Part shown: positions 22,401-33,600 of the stretch, piece by piece
Position numbering within the stretch: position 1 is the stretch's first letter
Layout of the letters: each line of letters starts with the position of its first letter
Source: Tenebrio molitor
Lineage: Eukaryota > Arthropoda > Insecta > Coleoptera > Tenebrionidae
Length of the DNA: 64,000 nucleotides
Assembly (NCBI RefSeq): GCF_963966145.1
Contig: NC_091046.1
Location: 2,542,001-2,606,000, forward strand
Reading direction: 5' to 3'
Notes under the pieces: generated by a model
Databases searched by the model: none
Told to the model about the DNA's origin: nothing
Seen by the model: only the letters and a program-made list of their open reading frames with translations
Made by a program: the position numbers and the translations under genes

Positions 22401-25400
22401 GCTTCCTCGTTACGATGAAAATATTCAACGCCTTAATACACCGAACGCATAAATAATTTATATCCCTGCCCCGAACCGGAACAAATCCGTGAGAAATCGA
22501 CCGAAAACTTCACGGACCCACCCGGTACGAGGCGGTATCGCCGGCCGAAGAATTTTCCAGTCGGTTCGACCACCAGGAAAAAAAAAAAGAAACAAATCTG
22601 AATAGCATTCCGGAGTTCCTCGACCCACTGACTCACGAAATCCGGAGTCTTTGGAAATAATCCGATAATTAAAGGGCGACGAAACGCGTCGACTCGAAAC
22701 GCTTATCGTTGAGGAACCTGTTCGAGGCGACTCGTCCTCGCTGTTCACCCTCGCGGTGAAGAGAGAGCGCGAAGAGGTGGGACGGGAGCGAGACGGAACA
22801 ACCTGCATTCCGACCGGGGGGTTAAAAAACTACGAAGGGAGTCACAGACAGTGATTTTCGGTTTCATTGTCGAGTGCGGAGTGGTGCCAGCAACAGGTCG
22901 TCGAAATGGTGGTGACAGAATGAAGGTCCTTCCGTCCTTTCTGGTAAGCGCGGAAAAAAACAATCCGAAGCAGTTAAATTCACAATCGTTGTTTTGTCAG
23001 TTTGCAGCGCTCGCGGGGGCCTTTTTCGCGTCCACCCACCAGAGCCCCGTCCCCGAGGGCGGCTACGCCTTCAACGACACTTCGATCGACAACGGGACGA
23101 TAGCCGCCTTGGTGCAGCGCCAGACCGACACGATAAAAAAGATCGTGTCGACGCACCACCGCCCCGTCGACTACCCCGTCATCACCAAGTACCCCGCCGA
23201 CAACAAGCAAAGAGGCGACAACATCCCTCTGGATCAGCTGAAAATAAAATGTCAACACTTGGCGCGGCTCGCCGCCACTACCACCACCACCACGACAACG
23301 ACGACGACGCCGTCGCCCGGTAACGACGCCCACCGCCCCGGTTTCTACATCACGACCGAGGAGCCGCCGCCCACCAGGCCCCCCGCGGCTCCCGTCAAGT
23401 ACATCAAGCTCGAGCCGGTCATCTTGCAGAAGACGATGATGAGCGACGGTCGCACCGTCTACTACTGGCACAAGAGCATACCGACCCAGATCGGCGGGGC
23501 GACGGTTCCGTCGACGCCGCCGCCCACCACCACGACGACCCAGTCGGGCTACAACTTTCGCAATTTTTTTCCGTCATTTTACTCGGCTGGAGGATCTGAA
23601 CCGGCTGATGCGACTTCAACAGAGAAAGCGCCAGCCCAGGAGGTGACGCTGTATCAGCAACAGCTGAAGTTCGTCGTTCCGGTGCCGTACGCCCCCTTGG
23701 AGGACCCGGGACTGCGCAAGCCGTGGGAGATCGACCAGTACGCCTACTATCCGAAGCCGCTCCAACCCGACAGCGTCAACGTGCAGGTGCCGTACGTGCC
23801 CACCTTCCACGTGATCAAGGCCATGGCGGTGCCGAATCAGTACGAAAACGTCAACGTGGAGGGCGTCTGATTCGGACCCACCACGACCATCTTAACGAGA
23901 CTGATTAGGATTAAGCACGTTTAATGTATTGGGAAATTTCATATCTGTACTCACGCTAGTTTAGGATTAGTCTAGAGAGGTATTTATTTTAAAACTAATG
24001 TATTTTTCTACCAGTTTAGGCAAATAGTGGGGTCGGTTTCGTGCAATTAAAATGTACAAAAAAATTGTCCAAATCGTTTTAATAAACTTTTTCAAACTCA
24101 CCATCGTCATTCTCTTGACGGCGTCTTCGCTGATGGCGTAGCTCAACTTGACTCGCCGATAGAGGGGGTGGTTTTCGTAGTAGTTGATCAACTCGACCAG
24201 ACTCTCGAATTCCACATTGCCGATGGTGTACAAGCGCCCCTCCAGCTTGATCCTGCAATGCTTAATTTTCCTATCCGCCCTGTAAATATCGAAAAATGTC
24301 AAAAGAGACAAACCGGAGGACGCGATCCCAAATGTCAAAAATGACAGTTGTGACGCGCTACACACTCGAATTTGAAACTCGCCTAAAACTAATCGTGTAG
24401 CAATTGACGTCGTTCTCGCTGGGCCTCACCAGGAACGCCCCTTCAGTCTTCACCCTCTTCAGAATCTCGTCGGCTTGGATCTTGCCGGTGTGCTTGTGGT
24501 ACCATTCGGCGGTCTCGTGCTTCTTCGGCTGCGGCACCGGCTCCTGCAGCGTGATCGAAAACTCGGCCGTGACTAGAGGACAGTTCCTGTAGTGCGTGAT
24601 CAGACTGTACAGGCTGTCGAAGTATTTGGCGTCCGTCAGGTAGTACTTGGTGTGCTGCTTGTCCGGCTTCGACCTGATCCTGCAGTGGTTCACCTGTCCG
24701 TTCCGCCAAAACGAGAGGCAGTACTCGCCGACGAAGGTCACGCTGGCCCTGACCAAAAACGTGCCGTCGCCGAGGTGCGAATACGTCTTGAGCAGCTGCT
24801 CGGCCTCCTCGCGGCCGTTGTCCAGCTTGCCGTGGAACCACTTCTCGCTGAAGTGCAGCTCCTCGTTGGGGACGTCCGACTTGGAGCGCTGGAAGGCGGA
24901 GCTGTCGTCCTCGTCCTCGGACCGCTCCGACTCCTGGTCGAGCTTGTAGCTGTCGGTGTAGAAGAGCTTGCTCTGGGTCAGGATGAAGAAGTGTGGGTTC
25001 CACTCCTTGTCGACCGGGTCCTCCAGGTACATGATCCCGTTGCGCTCCGAGCTGCGCAAGTCCATCTCGCTGCCCTCGTTGCGCACCAGAAACGAGCTCT
25101 CGTCCTGGCCCTCGGGCAGCTTCTTGTGCTTCAGGATTATCTTGCGCCGGAGCTGGTGCGGCGACGGCAGCTGCTTCTCGTTCTTCTCCGCGGGGTGCAC
25201 CAACAGGGATTCCCCGAACACCTCCTGCAAAAATCATTTCCGCTCCGTCTAAATCAACACCAATCATTATCGTCGGCGAGTCAATTCATTCCAATCTAAT
25301 CTAGTGTTGACCGTCGATATTACTTAACAGGAATTTGATGCCGGAAATGAGTATTTGCACAGTGATTAGTCGAGTACCTGCATCGCGGTCGCCATTTTCC

Positions 25401-26943
25401 TTTGTTGGGGCAGCGAGCAATTGTCCTCGATCGAGAGGATCACCGGGTACTCGGAGGTGGCGAAAGCGTGCTCCTTGATCGTCCTGATCACGTCCATGAA
25501 CTTGATCTTCGTGGTGAACGTGTGGCCGTGGTAGATGAAGGGCATGCCGTCGGGCCCGTCCCAGCAGTCGAGCTCTATGCACCTGCACCCCATTCGCAGA
25601 CACCGGGCGTAAGCTTCGACGGAGGACTCGCTCGAGAGCTGGTCCCCGGTCAAATATCTTTAAAAAAATTGCGACAATGACAGTCGGTTCGTCGCACTCT
25701 GGGGGAGTCGTACGTGTTGTGCGAAGACGCTATCCAGTAGTGGGCCAGCGGCCGGGACATGTCTTGGTAGACGGTGTCCTTGGTGGGGTCCCACAGGTCG
25801 TTCTGCTTCGAGAAGAGAAAGTCTAGGAACTCGGCGATGGTGAAGTGGGGGTCCTGCACGTCCATTTGGGGGTCCTGCGACGCAAAAACCTTGAACAGTT
25901 TCCGATGGGAGCGGTGGTACTCACTTTCAAGAAATTACAGATGAAGCGCGAGACGCTCCTGTCGTCGTTGCTCAGATCGTCATTCTGTTCCTTCAACAGA
26001 AAACTCTGGAACTCCTGGGAGGTGACCGTCTTCAGGTTGGCCGAGTAGAGGGCGACCTTGTCGAAGATCTCGTCCACGCTCTGGAACCGTCATCGACGAA
26101 TAAAACAATTTGTAAATGTCGCGACTTAATACTTTACACTTTCGTCAAAAATGATCTTCTGGTAGAGGACGGCGAAATCGTCGAAACCGATCTCGGCGCG
26201 CCTCCTGGTGTCGACCTCGTTGAACAGCTCGCGCAGCTTGTTTGTGGGGATTTTGTAGTTGATCCTCGGTAGAAACGCCTTCAGGTCTTTGATGTTGATG
26301 GTCTCGGAGCAGTTCTCCATCGCGTAGTACTCCCGCCTGAGCCAGACTTGCACCAGAAGGGGGTAGGGGGCGTCGAGCGTGTCCTTGACCAGGTGGCGCA
26401 GCCCCTTCACCCACAGCTCGCACTCCTGCTCGGACAGAGCTGACAGACTACATGAACGACGACAAACGCTGACGCTGACTCACCGGCTATGCTGAGGACC
26501 CTCAGCTTGAACTCCGACCCGTAGTAGACGACGAAACACTTGAGATTCTCGATCTTCTTCGAGTCGTCGCTCCACTTTTCAAACTCCTTGGAGTTCTTGC
26601 CCAGGCGGATTTCCTTGATCTTGCGGAGGTCGACGGCGCCGTCGTGGACCAGTCGGGAGTTGGTGGCGGGGCGCGTCCACACGATCTGTCTGGTCTCCAG
26701 GCGGATGGCCAGCGTCTTGTGCTCGGGCTTCTTCCTGAGCGAGTACTTCATGACCAAGGTGCCCCGCTCGAGCTGGTGGATGATATGGTCCACCTCGGAG
26801 ATGTAGCCTGAGCCCGAGGACGACGAGTTGTTCATGCCGAATATCCTGCTGATCCGCTCCTGGTCTAAACTGCGAAAATTCTTATCTGAGGGGCCGTTTC
26901 TGAACACCATTTTCGCGAAGGGGAAATGGGCGAGCGAGTGCAT
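19434..26943 (-). CDS. sl: Phospholipase C gamma (small wing-type)
   Basis: Ten exons join without frame conflict to 1241 residues: 26484-26943, 26138-26439, 25925-26080, 25714-25874, 25378-25657, 24383-25224, 24102-24279, 19888-20968, 19609-19751, 19434-19556. Domains in order: N-terminal PH (about 25-155), EF-hand region, PI-PLC X (about 345-490) with both catalytic His (358 in SHNTYLTGD, 403 in IYHGHT), first half of the split PH, SH2 (about 581-682, FLVR 609-612), SH2 (about 693-785, FLVR 717-720), SH3 (about 818-876), second PH half, PI-PLC Y (from about 985), C2. It cleaves PIP2 to IP3 and diacylglycerol downstream of receptor tyrosine kinases. The exon 6 donor is GC rather than GT. Intron 7 (20969-24101) contains another gene on the plus strand. 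Start could be Met1 or Met12. Confidence 0.96.
22920..23870 (+). CDS. Secreted Thr/Pro-rich protein of unknown function, nested in the PLC gamma intron
   Basis: Exon 1 (22920-22943) encodes MKVLPSFL; a 56-bp GT/AG intron follows; exon 2 (23001-23870) continues FAALAGAFFAS, making a clean signal peptide. The mature part has about 278 residues and no cysteine-rich or chitin-binding domain that I recognise. It holds an 11-residue threonine run near residue 97 and a second Thr-rich linker, then a proline- and tyrosine-rich C-terminus (e.g. VPVPYAPLEDPGLRKPW, VPYVPTFHVIKAMAVP). This composition resembles extracellular matrix or cuticle-associated proteins, but that is only an impression. The gene has its own GC-rich codon use and lies antisense within another gene's intron. 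Reading straight through the intron also stays open, so retention would extend the leader. Confidence 0.75.
   Translation: MKVLPSFLVSAEKNNPKQLNSQSLFCQFAALAGAFFASTHQSPVPEGGYAFNDTSIDNGTIAALVQRQTDTIKKIVSTHHRPVDYPVITKYPADNKQRGDNIPLDQLKIKCQHLARLAATTTTTTTTTTTPSPGNDAHRPGFYITTEEPPPTRPPAAPVKYIKLEPVILQKTMMSDGRTVYYWHKSIPTQIGGATVPSTPPPTTTTTQSGYNFRNFFPSFYSAGGSEPADATSTEKAPAQEVTLYQQQLKFVVPVPYAPLEDPGLRKPWEIDQYAYYPKPLQPDSVNVQVPYVPTFHVIKAMAVPNQYENVNVEGV
23270..23312 (+). repeat. ACN trinucleotide run inside the nested gene
   Basis: Imperfect (ACC/ACG/ACA)n encoding the polythreonine stretch. Mixed codons suggest an old or selected run rather than fresh slippage. Confidence 0.7.
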
Positions 26944-27156
26944 TAGAGACCCTCGCGTTTTTTATTATTAGACTGGTGGATTTGAATCGGATGGGTTTTG
27001 TTAGGACCTGTCGGCAACAGACGTGAAGTATCATTTCTGCCGCACGCCGACACAGTAAACAAAGCACAGTTCCGCGAATTCCATCGTGTAATGTTCGGTT
27101 CCACACTGCGGGTTATAAATAACCGCCAGTGAAGACAAGGAATTGATTCGAAATGC

Positions 27157-27180
27157 CCAGATAAGATAACTATTATCTGG
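27157..27180. promoter_or_regulatory. GATA-site cluster with near-perfect dyad symmetry
   Basis: CCAGATAAGATAAC followed by TATTATCTGG: two direct AGATAA sites and an inverted TTATCT within 24 bases, about 210 bases upstream of the PLC gamma start codon. GATA-factor binding is a plausible inference; no experiment is implied. Confidence 0.35.
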
Positions 27181-28924
27181 TTGGCGCGCACGCTGGCGGT
27201 AATTACGATGCGATGTCGAACTGCGCCGGTTTAATTGATGTTGCGGACCTAAAAGCGGATTAGCGTTCTATTTTCGGTACCTTTGCACAGGAAGTGTGGC
27301 TTATTTGTGGCAGGGCATCTCCGCCTCTTCTCGCCCTTTCACCAACAGGAAATTGCACTCTCACGTGTTTGAATATGTAACATTGTCAAATCGGGATTGT
27401 TCGATAACGCGAATAAATTTGTTTAACTACTTTAATCCGCATTGATAACCCTCTTCTAAATTGACAGCTGACATGGATTTGACAAGTGCGGAAGAATAGA
27501 AGAGTGGGCGGAGAATCAAGGCCACGCGGCAACAAATCACACCCGGAGATATTGACAGAGAGATGGCGCCACAACGGCACCCACATGGGGGTATCCCATG
27601 TTAAAAATCACCACAAAATCTCAACCATAACTCGACCCCACAACAAATATTCTATTCGTCCAACCCTGACGACATGTTTAATACAACGAAGATCGTGACA
27701 CGGTGCTCACCGCCCAATTGAAAAAAAACGAAATTGTGCAAGTACAGAATGTTCGACTTGTTACAAATCAATTTTTAAACAACTAAATTGACAAAAAGTC
27801 TTCAACAATACATTTTCGGACGAGGTTGGACTCAGGAGGTTACAGGTAGGTACCTATGCGATTATTAACAGAATATTTTTTACAGTTGTCTACAAAACAA
27901 CCAACAGAATTTTCAAAAAGCGAAAATCGTTCAGTACATCATACTGTAAATGTTATTTAATCATTATGACTCGAATCTATAGTAAAGAGTGATAACAGTA
28001 ATCTGTTAACTACCACGAAATTTTACCGAATCGTTAAACACCCACGTGGTAAACCTGCTGTTCTGTATTGCTGGTTGCCTATAAATGTTTTAAAATAGAA
28101 TAAAATTGCTTGGCAAAAATAAGAGTAGGATACGATAATAATAATTGCAACACTAAATAAATACATAGGTACATTATGAAAGTGTGACCGGAACGCACTT
28201 ACCCTCTAAAATACTTATACTTCATTGCGAGAAATCTGCGAATTCTTTGACACTAGTTCCGCATTCCAGCGGCTAGTTTGCAACTCGATACAAAGTAAGT
28301 AGAAAGAAGTAGATAGATATTAGATATCCGAGAGTACAGCCACCCAGACATCACCTTTCGCACCGGCGCCGACAAACTTGTTGCAACCGTTATTTGCGTT
28401 GTCTTCAACTCTTCACCCCCACTTATTGACTTATTATACCCTAACCTCGACAGCACGTGTTCATGATTTTCACGATGTCGTTTGTCAACCATTGAAGTGT
28501 CCCCTTTCAGTCCTTTCACCCATTGCCACCCACATTTCACCGCTTCCCTCGAGACTCGAGCATTAAAACACACTTGCTTTAAGTTCTCTTTGAATGATGA
28601 TAAATGCACCTTAATACGAAAACTCAAACACAAGAAAAGAATGTAGTTTTTTCATAAAAAAAATTAACTGGCGTATCTTCTTTATTTAGCAACATACGGT
28701 AATGAATCTGCAATTATTATTCTTACTTCTGTGGAATTCTTTCGTTAAGTTCGATTACGTATATCACTTTTAGAAGACTAGAGACTAGCTGACCCGACAG
28801 ACGTTGTCTTGTCCAAATTTCAACAAACTTGTTTGTGATCGTTTTGTAAATTTGTGAAAAACTATCGCAAATGTGTAAATAAAGTAAAAATGAGAAATTT
28901 TACATGCGTGATGAATTCTATCGC

Positions 28925-29145
28925 GCCAAAGGGACGGAGCACCAGGGCGGAGAAGCATCAAGGGGGCGGAGCGCCAGTGGGCGTAGCACACAAGGGCAGA
29001 GCGCTTAGGAGACGATGCCCCAGGAGGAGCGAAAAGCCTAGGGGGCGGAACTCCAAGGGGCGGAGCTAAAGGGGCGGATTACCAAAGGGGCGTAGCACTA
29101 AGCTCTAAGGAGGCGAAACGCCTAGGGGGCGGAGCTCCCTTGGTG
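28925..29145. repeat. GC-rich minisatellite, GGGGCGGAGC-like units
   Basis: Irregular units around GGGGCGGAGCnCCAAG repeat through an otherwise AT-rich region. From about 29145 to 29210 the same motif continues on the opposite strand (GATCCGCCCCTTTGGTGCTT), so the array flips orientation. Confidence 0.75.
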
Positions 29146-29219
29146 CTACTGCCTCTTGGTGATCCGCCCCTTTGGTGCTTCGCCCTACTGGCGCACCGCC
29201 CCCGTGGTGGTCGGTAGTG

Positions 29220-29467
29220 GTCGACTCTGTGTCGGCTAAGGTTCGGCTCCGGGTCGGCTACGGGTAGACTCCGGGTGGGTTTCGGCTAGACTACGGGTCG
29301 GCTCCGGGTCGACTCCAGATATGCTCCGGGTTGGCAGGTAGGCTCCAGGTCGGCTCCGGTTCGTCAACGGGTCGGCTCCGGGTAGGCTCTGCATCGGCTC
29401 CAGGCTCCGGTTCGGCCCCGGGTTGGCTTGGGTTCGGCTCCGGGTCGGCTCCGGGTCGCTCCAGGTC
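29220..29467. repeat. Minisatellite of GGCTCCGGGTCG units
   Basis: About twenty imperfect 10-12 base units. The encoded repeats in either direction are low-complexity (for example Pro-Glu-Pro-Thr-Arg-Ser on the minus strand), with no gene context. Distinct from the adjacent GGGGCGGAGC array. Confidence 0.75.
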
Positions 29468-29628
29468 GAATTACGCATATTCTTCACGAAAATCCCATAA
29501 TCACAGTTTCTCCCGAATTTTCCGGGCAACTTTTCTTATTTTTTTTTTCCATAAAAACCTCATTCGGGCTATTACGAACATTATAAAAAAATAAAAAAAA
29601 CTAATGATGCGCTTATCACATTTCCCAA

Positions 29629-29820
29629 GTGCAAAATTTTTTATCGGAAAATTGCTAATGAACGAAAACATCCATAAATGAGGTCAGAAGACCAATTATT
29701 ATCAAATAAGAGCACGAGACGAAGTCGAGGGCTTTTATTTGATAATATGTAATTGGTCTTCTGAGCGAATGGATGTTTGAGTTCATTAGCAAAAAATTTG
29801 CCGATATTAAAATTTTGCAC
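29629..29820. mobile_element. Foldback element, 192 bp
   Basis: Two arms of about 83 bases (GTGCAAAATTTT... and its inverse ending AAAATTTTGCAC), with a short centre GCACGAGACGAAGTCGAGGG. Non-coding. Similar in design, not in sequence, to the foldback at 60540-60660. Confidence 0.7.
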
Positions 29821-30117
29821 GAGGGGTATACAACTGATTATTTCCTGAATAGAATGAAAACAAACGGATTATTTCCAATCCTTTTTATTCAAAATAATTT
29901 ATTTAAAAAAAAAAATCAGGTACCGACATTTTTTATCCGTTTATTGCACAGTGTGCATTTTAGAGAAATCTTATCGGGTTATTTTTTGTTTTCTCGTTTT
30001 GATTGGTCAATATTTGTCACGCAATTGGTTGCTAGACATATGAAGGAAATAATCATTAAAAAAAATCATAGCTCCCTTATCAAGCCGCTCATATAAAAAG
30101 CTAAAAGGTTTAAGCTA

Positions 30118-30440
30118 CGAATTTTATAGCTCAAAAGAAGCGCCTCGACAAGAGGAATACCTCTAACGGTGTTCAATTCAATGCCATACGATGTGTAATA
30201 AAAGAAAGCTGGTTGATTAAATTTGCATTTTTCAACAAAAATTCAACTCACTGTGATATTCCTGAAAACTAAAAAAGTTGTACCTAGATATTAATTTTAT
30301 AGCTCAGAAGAAACGTCTCTAAGAGAGGAATCCAACGGTGTAAAATTCAATGCTATATGATGCTTAATAAAGAGAGAGATCGTCAATCTTTGCTTTTTTT
30401 AAAGAAACCTTGAATTCCCTCTTTTCAAATTCAACTCGTT
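30118..30440. repeat. Diverged tandem pair of about 170-base units
   Basis: The segment starting ATTTTATAGCTCAAAAGAAG at 30119 recurs from about 30294 with moderate divergence. Non-coding and of unknown origin. Confidence 0.55.
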
Positions 30441-30602
30441 CATTACATTAAAGCAATCCCCATTTGGTTCGGATATTCTCTTCGAGGTGCTTATTTTAAG
30501 GGTAGGTATATATGAATGGTCTTGGTTGATCGATATTATTTTTTACCATTTAATCAAAAGAATGTATGTAACAAAGAAACAATGAAATCGACGTAACAAT
30601 TG

Positions 30603-33600
30603 TTACGTGTCTTCAAAAAGATTCTCAAGACTTGTTTCGGCCTCGTTCAGTTGGCACACCATCAGCTTCAACATTAAATTGCACCTCCTCAGCAACTTAT
30701 TCTTTTGTTTGGCCATCTTGGAGCACTGGACCATCTTGCGGTCGGGTTTGGGGGCCACCTCCTCCTCGACTTGGAATGCGAACATCAACCGGACGAAATC
30801 CGCCATTTTGTCTATTCGTTTCTCGTCGACGAATTGAAATTGCTCCCCGACGAAGTGTCCCTTGAAGAACAACTCGATCTCATCGTCCACGTACGTCTTC
30901 AGCACGAACTGTCTGCACACCCCGAGCATCATCTCGGTCTCGTGTTGGGTCAGCTCGGCTTGCTCCATTTCCGACTGGTTCATGTTTCGCACGATGCAAG
31001 ACACTATGAACCTCATCGAGTTGAGCGTGCTCTTTTGCACCCCTATCGAGTTGGCGTAACGAAACTCGTCGGCTTTGGGGGTGACGGGACTCTTCTCTTT
31101 TTCTCCGCCTCTCATGCGTTCGACTCGGGCCCTGACCAGGCGCGGAAGGTAGCGGAAGCGCTCTTGGACGTAGTCGCCGACGGTGTAGCTGTCCGGCGCG
31201 ACCGAGAACTCCAGCTGGGCCTTCATGTAGGCCATTATGATGACGATAATGTAGACGAAGAGAATGATCTGCATGAGGAGGAGATACAAGGCGAAGTAAT
31301 AGTAGGAGACGTCGATGCCTAGGTAGTCGCTGAGATCGAACTGGTCGGGTTTCAACGAGAGTTGGATCAGCGTGGCGACGATTTTGATGAACGTGGACAA
31401 CTCCGGGAACTCGTTGCCGTAGATAAGGATCCCGCTGAGTCCGAAGGCTGTGAGGATGACGGCAAAGGCGAAAGTGACGGCGAACAACGGAAACGCCGCC
31501 ATCGACAGGGTCCTCTCCGTTATCCTGAAGAAGAGGCCGAAGCGGAGGAACTTCCAGAGGCGCGCCGTGGCGATGCAGATGAGGATGCCGGCGAAGTAAG
31601 TGAGGAAGTCCTCGACGTAGAGGAGCGAGAAGTAGCTGACAAACTCGTTGTGCTTCACCTTCTCCAACTCGTTGAGGTAGTCCTCGACCATGTGCATCCG
31701 CAGGATGAACATGCAGATGCAGATTATGCTCATCACGTTGATGACCAAGTCGATCATGAGCCAGACTCGCTTGTAGAACGTCGTGATATTCTTGATTATG
31801 CCGACCGAGAGCTTGAGCATCAACAACACCACCCAGAACGTGAACAAAATGAAGAAAATGATCGTCATGATTTCGACTTCGTTCTCGACGAACAGCATCC
31901 GGACCACGTTGATCTGCAAAAGAAACAAACCGCTCACGCTGGACTTAGTTCGAGACATTCTCTCTACCTCGGTGAAGCTCGAAGTGTATCCCGTGGCGCT
32001 CTGCTCGAACAGCAAACTGACCGCGATGAAGATGTTGTAGTTGGCGTTGTACAGCAAGAATTCGATGAAGAGACTTCGCATCTTGTGGTCGATCCAGAAC
32101 TTCTCCACCAGTCTGTGCAGATTGACGTAGGAGTTGTAAAGGGTGCGGCCCAGGAAGGCCACGTAGCCGCCTCCACCGTACGTCGCTATTCGACCTACGA
32201 CACACGTTTCACCACCAGGTCGATGCCCACTTGTCACGTACCTATCACGGCGAGAGTGGCCGTGTCGGCCGTGGTCGAGTACGCCCAGATCGAGTGGAGT
32301 CTGTCGTATTGGTGCGCGTCGGGATGGACGTTGGTCCATCTGGGGCCGAACGTCCTGTCTTCCGCAAAGGAGAGCGCGAACTCTGGCAGACACGTCACGT
32401 TCATGAACTTCATCAGTTTGGGCACCACGCACACGTCCGTCGTCAACCGGTGTTGTCTCAGTCGGGCAACTCCGATGAACTTGTTGGCGTTGTCTATCAT
32501 CAAACCGCTGCTGGAGATCGTCAAGTTCTCGTACCAATAGATGGGTTGCATCGTGGGAATGAGGGTGTCGTTGAGGTAGTCGTAAATCCTGCGACACACA
32601 ATGCTGCACGTTCGGCCGTCGACGGTTCGCAAAAACTTACTGCATCAAGGCGCGAATTTTCGAAAACGCCAATGTTCTGGTGTGCTCACCTTGAAGCATA
32701 CTCTCCACTTCGGCCTTGCTGACGGTGGTGAGAATGCCCTTGTTGACCAAGATGACGATGTACAAGATGATGTTGTAAACTCCGTACATGAACAGGTCCT
32801 CCAAGTCGTCATAGATTCCTCGACGAAGCTTCACCACGATTCTTCTTCGCTTTAGAGGGCAGAGTTGAGAGCAGAAATCGTCAAGAGCGAGACTTACAGT
32901 GATCTGGATGGCCTTCAGTGGTCTGTACAGATGAGAAATGAATGGTCGCAACATGGCTGAGTCGAACTTCCTGTACAGGACCATCCGCTGGGTATCTATC
33001 ATCTTCAAGTAGCTGTCCATCTTGGTTTCCAGACGGAGCGTCTGAAACAGCGCTGTTTGGAGCGTTTGTCTGACAACAGTGGCGCTTTACCAATTTGAAC
33101 CTGCAGAAGAACGTCTGGACGACGATCAACAGGTTTTCCCAAACTATTATGTTGATCAGAATAGCCAACAGGCAAGTAGTCAGCCAGACCAAACTGCTGA
33201 CGACGGGCACCCAAAATCCATAAACGAGCAAAAACGATGTCGAAATCACGATCAGGGTGATGAGCGTCGACCTAGGTCACGTCTGAGTCCAGAACATCCA
33301 CTCTGGAAAGATACTCACCAGCAGAAAATCGTCACTTTGAGCTTCTTCGTGTAGACTTTCCTTAACGCGGAGAATTGAATGTCTGAAAATCTGGAATGGC
33401 GAATCAGGATGTTGTAAGTCTCCAAGCGAGTCTCACCTGAAGACCCAAGCTATTGTGACGTGAACCAAAAACGCAAAAAATGAAGCGAAAAGTGCACCGG
33501 ACACGACGGCTCCGGGAATGTAGTACTTTTCGTACGGATCGATCGAGTCCCTAAATTCAAGGGTCGGTATTCCCAAGTACGCCAACACCAGCATGTATAT

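Larger units (their letters stand above)
20969..24101. other. 3.1 kb seventh intron of phospholipase C gamma
   Basis: By far the longest intron of the gene (others are about 45-280 bases). From 21000 to 22850 it is AT-rich. 21895-21951 contains a stretch (GCTTGACGTTTCGTTTTGAC...) repeated inverted at 55904-55955, so a dispersed repeat is present. GC content rises from 22460 towards the nested gene at 22920. 23871-24101 is its 3' flank. Confidence 0.7.
26944..30602. other. Gene-free intergenic region
   Basis: 3.7 kb between the start of phospholipase C gamma and the stop of the first polycystin-like gene. Contains the probable PLC gamma promoter (26.9-27.4 kb), two GC-rich minisatellites, a foldback and a diverged tandem pair, listed separately. 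No coding region can be supported. Confidence 0.6.

Noticed and set aside
23270..23312. CRISPR-like short repeats
   Set aside because: A trinucleotide run inside a coding exon without spacers; the genome is eukaryotic.
31362..32540. 392-residue antisense frame, present at the same length in copy B (43933-45111)
   Set aside because: Conservation of the antisense frame follows from the near-identity of the polycystin coding strand. Composition is Glu/His/Asp-rich without any domain.
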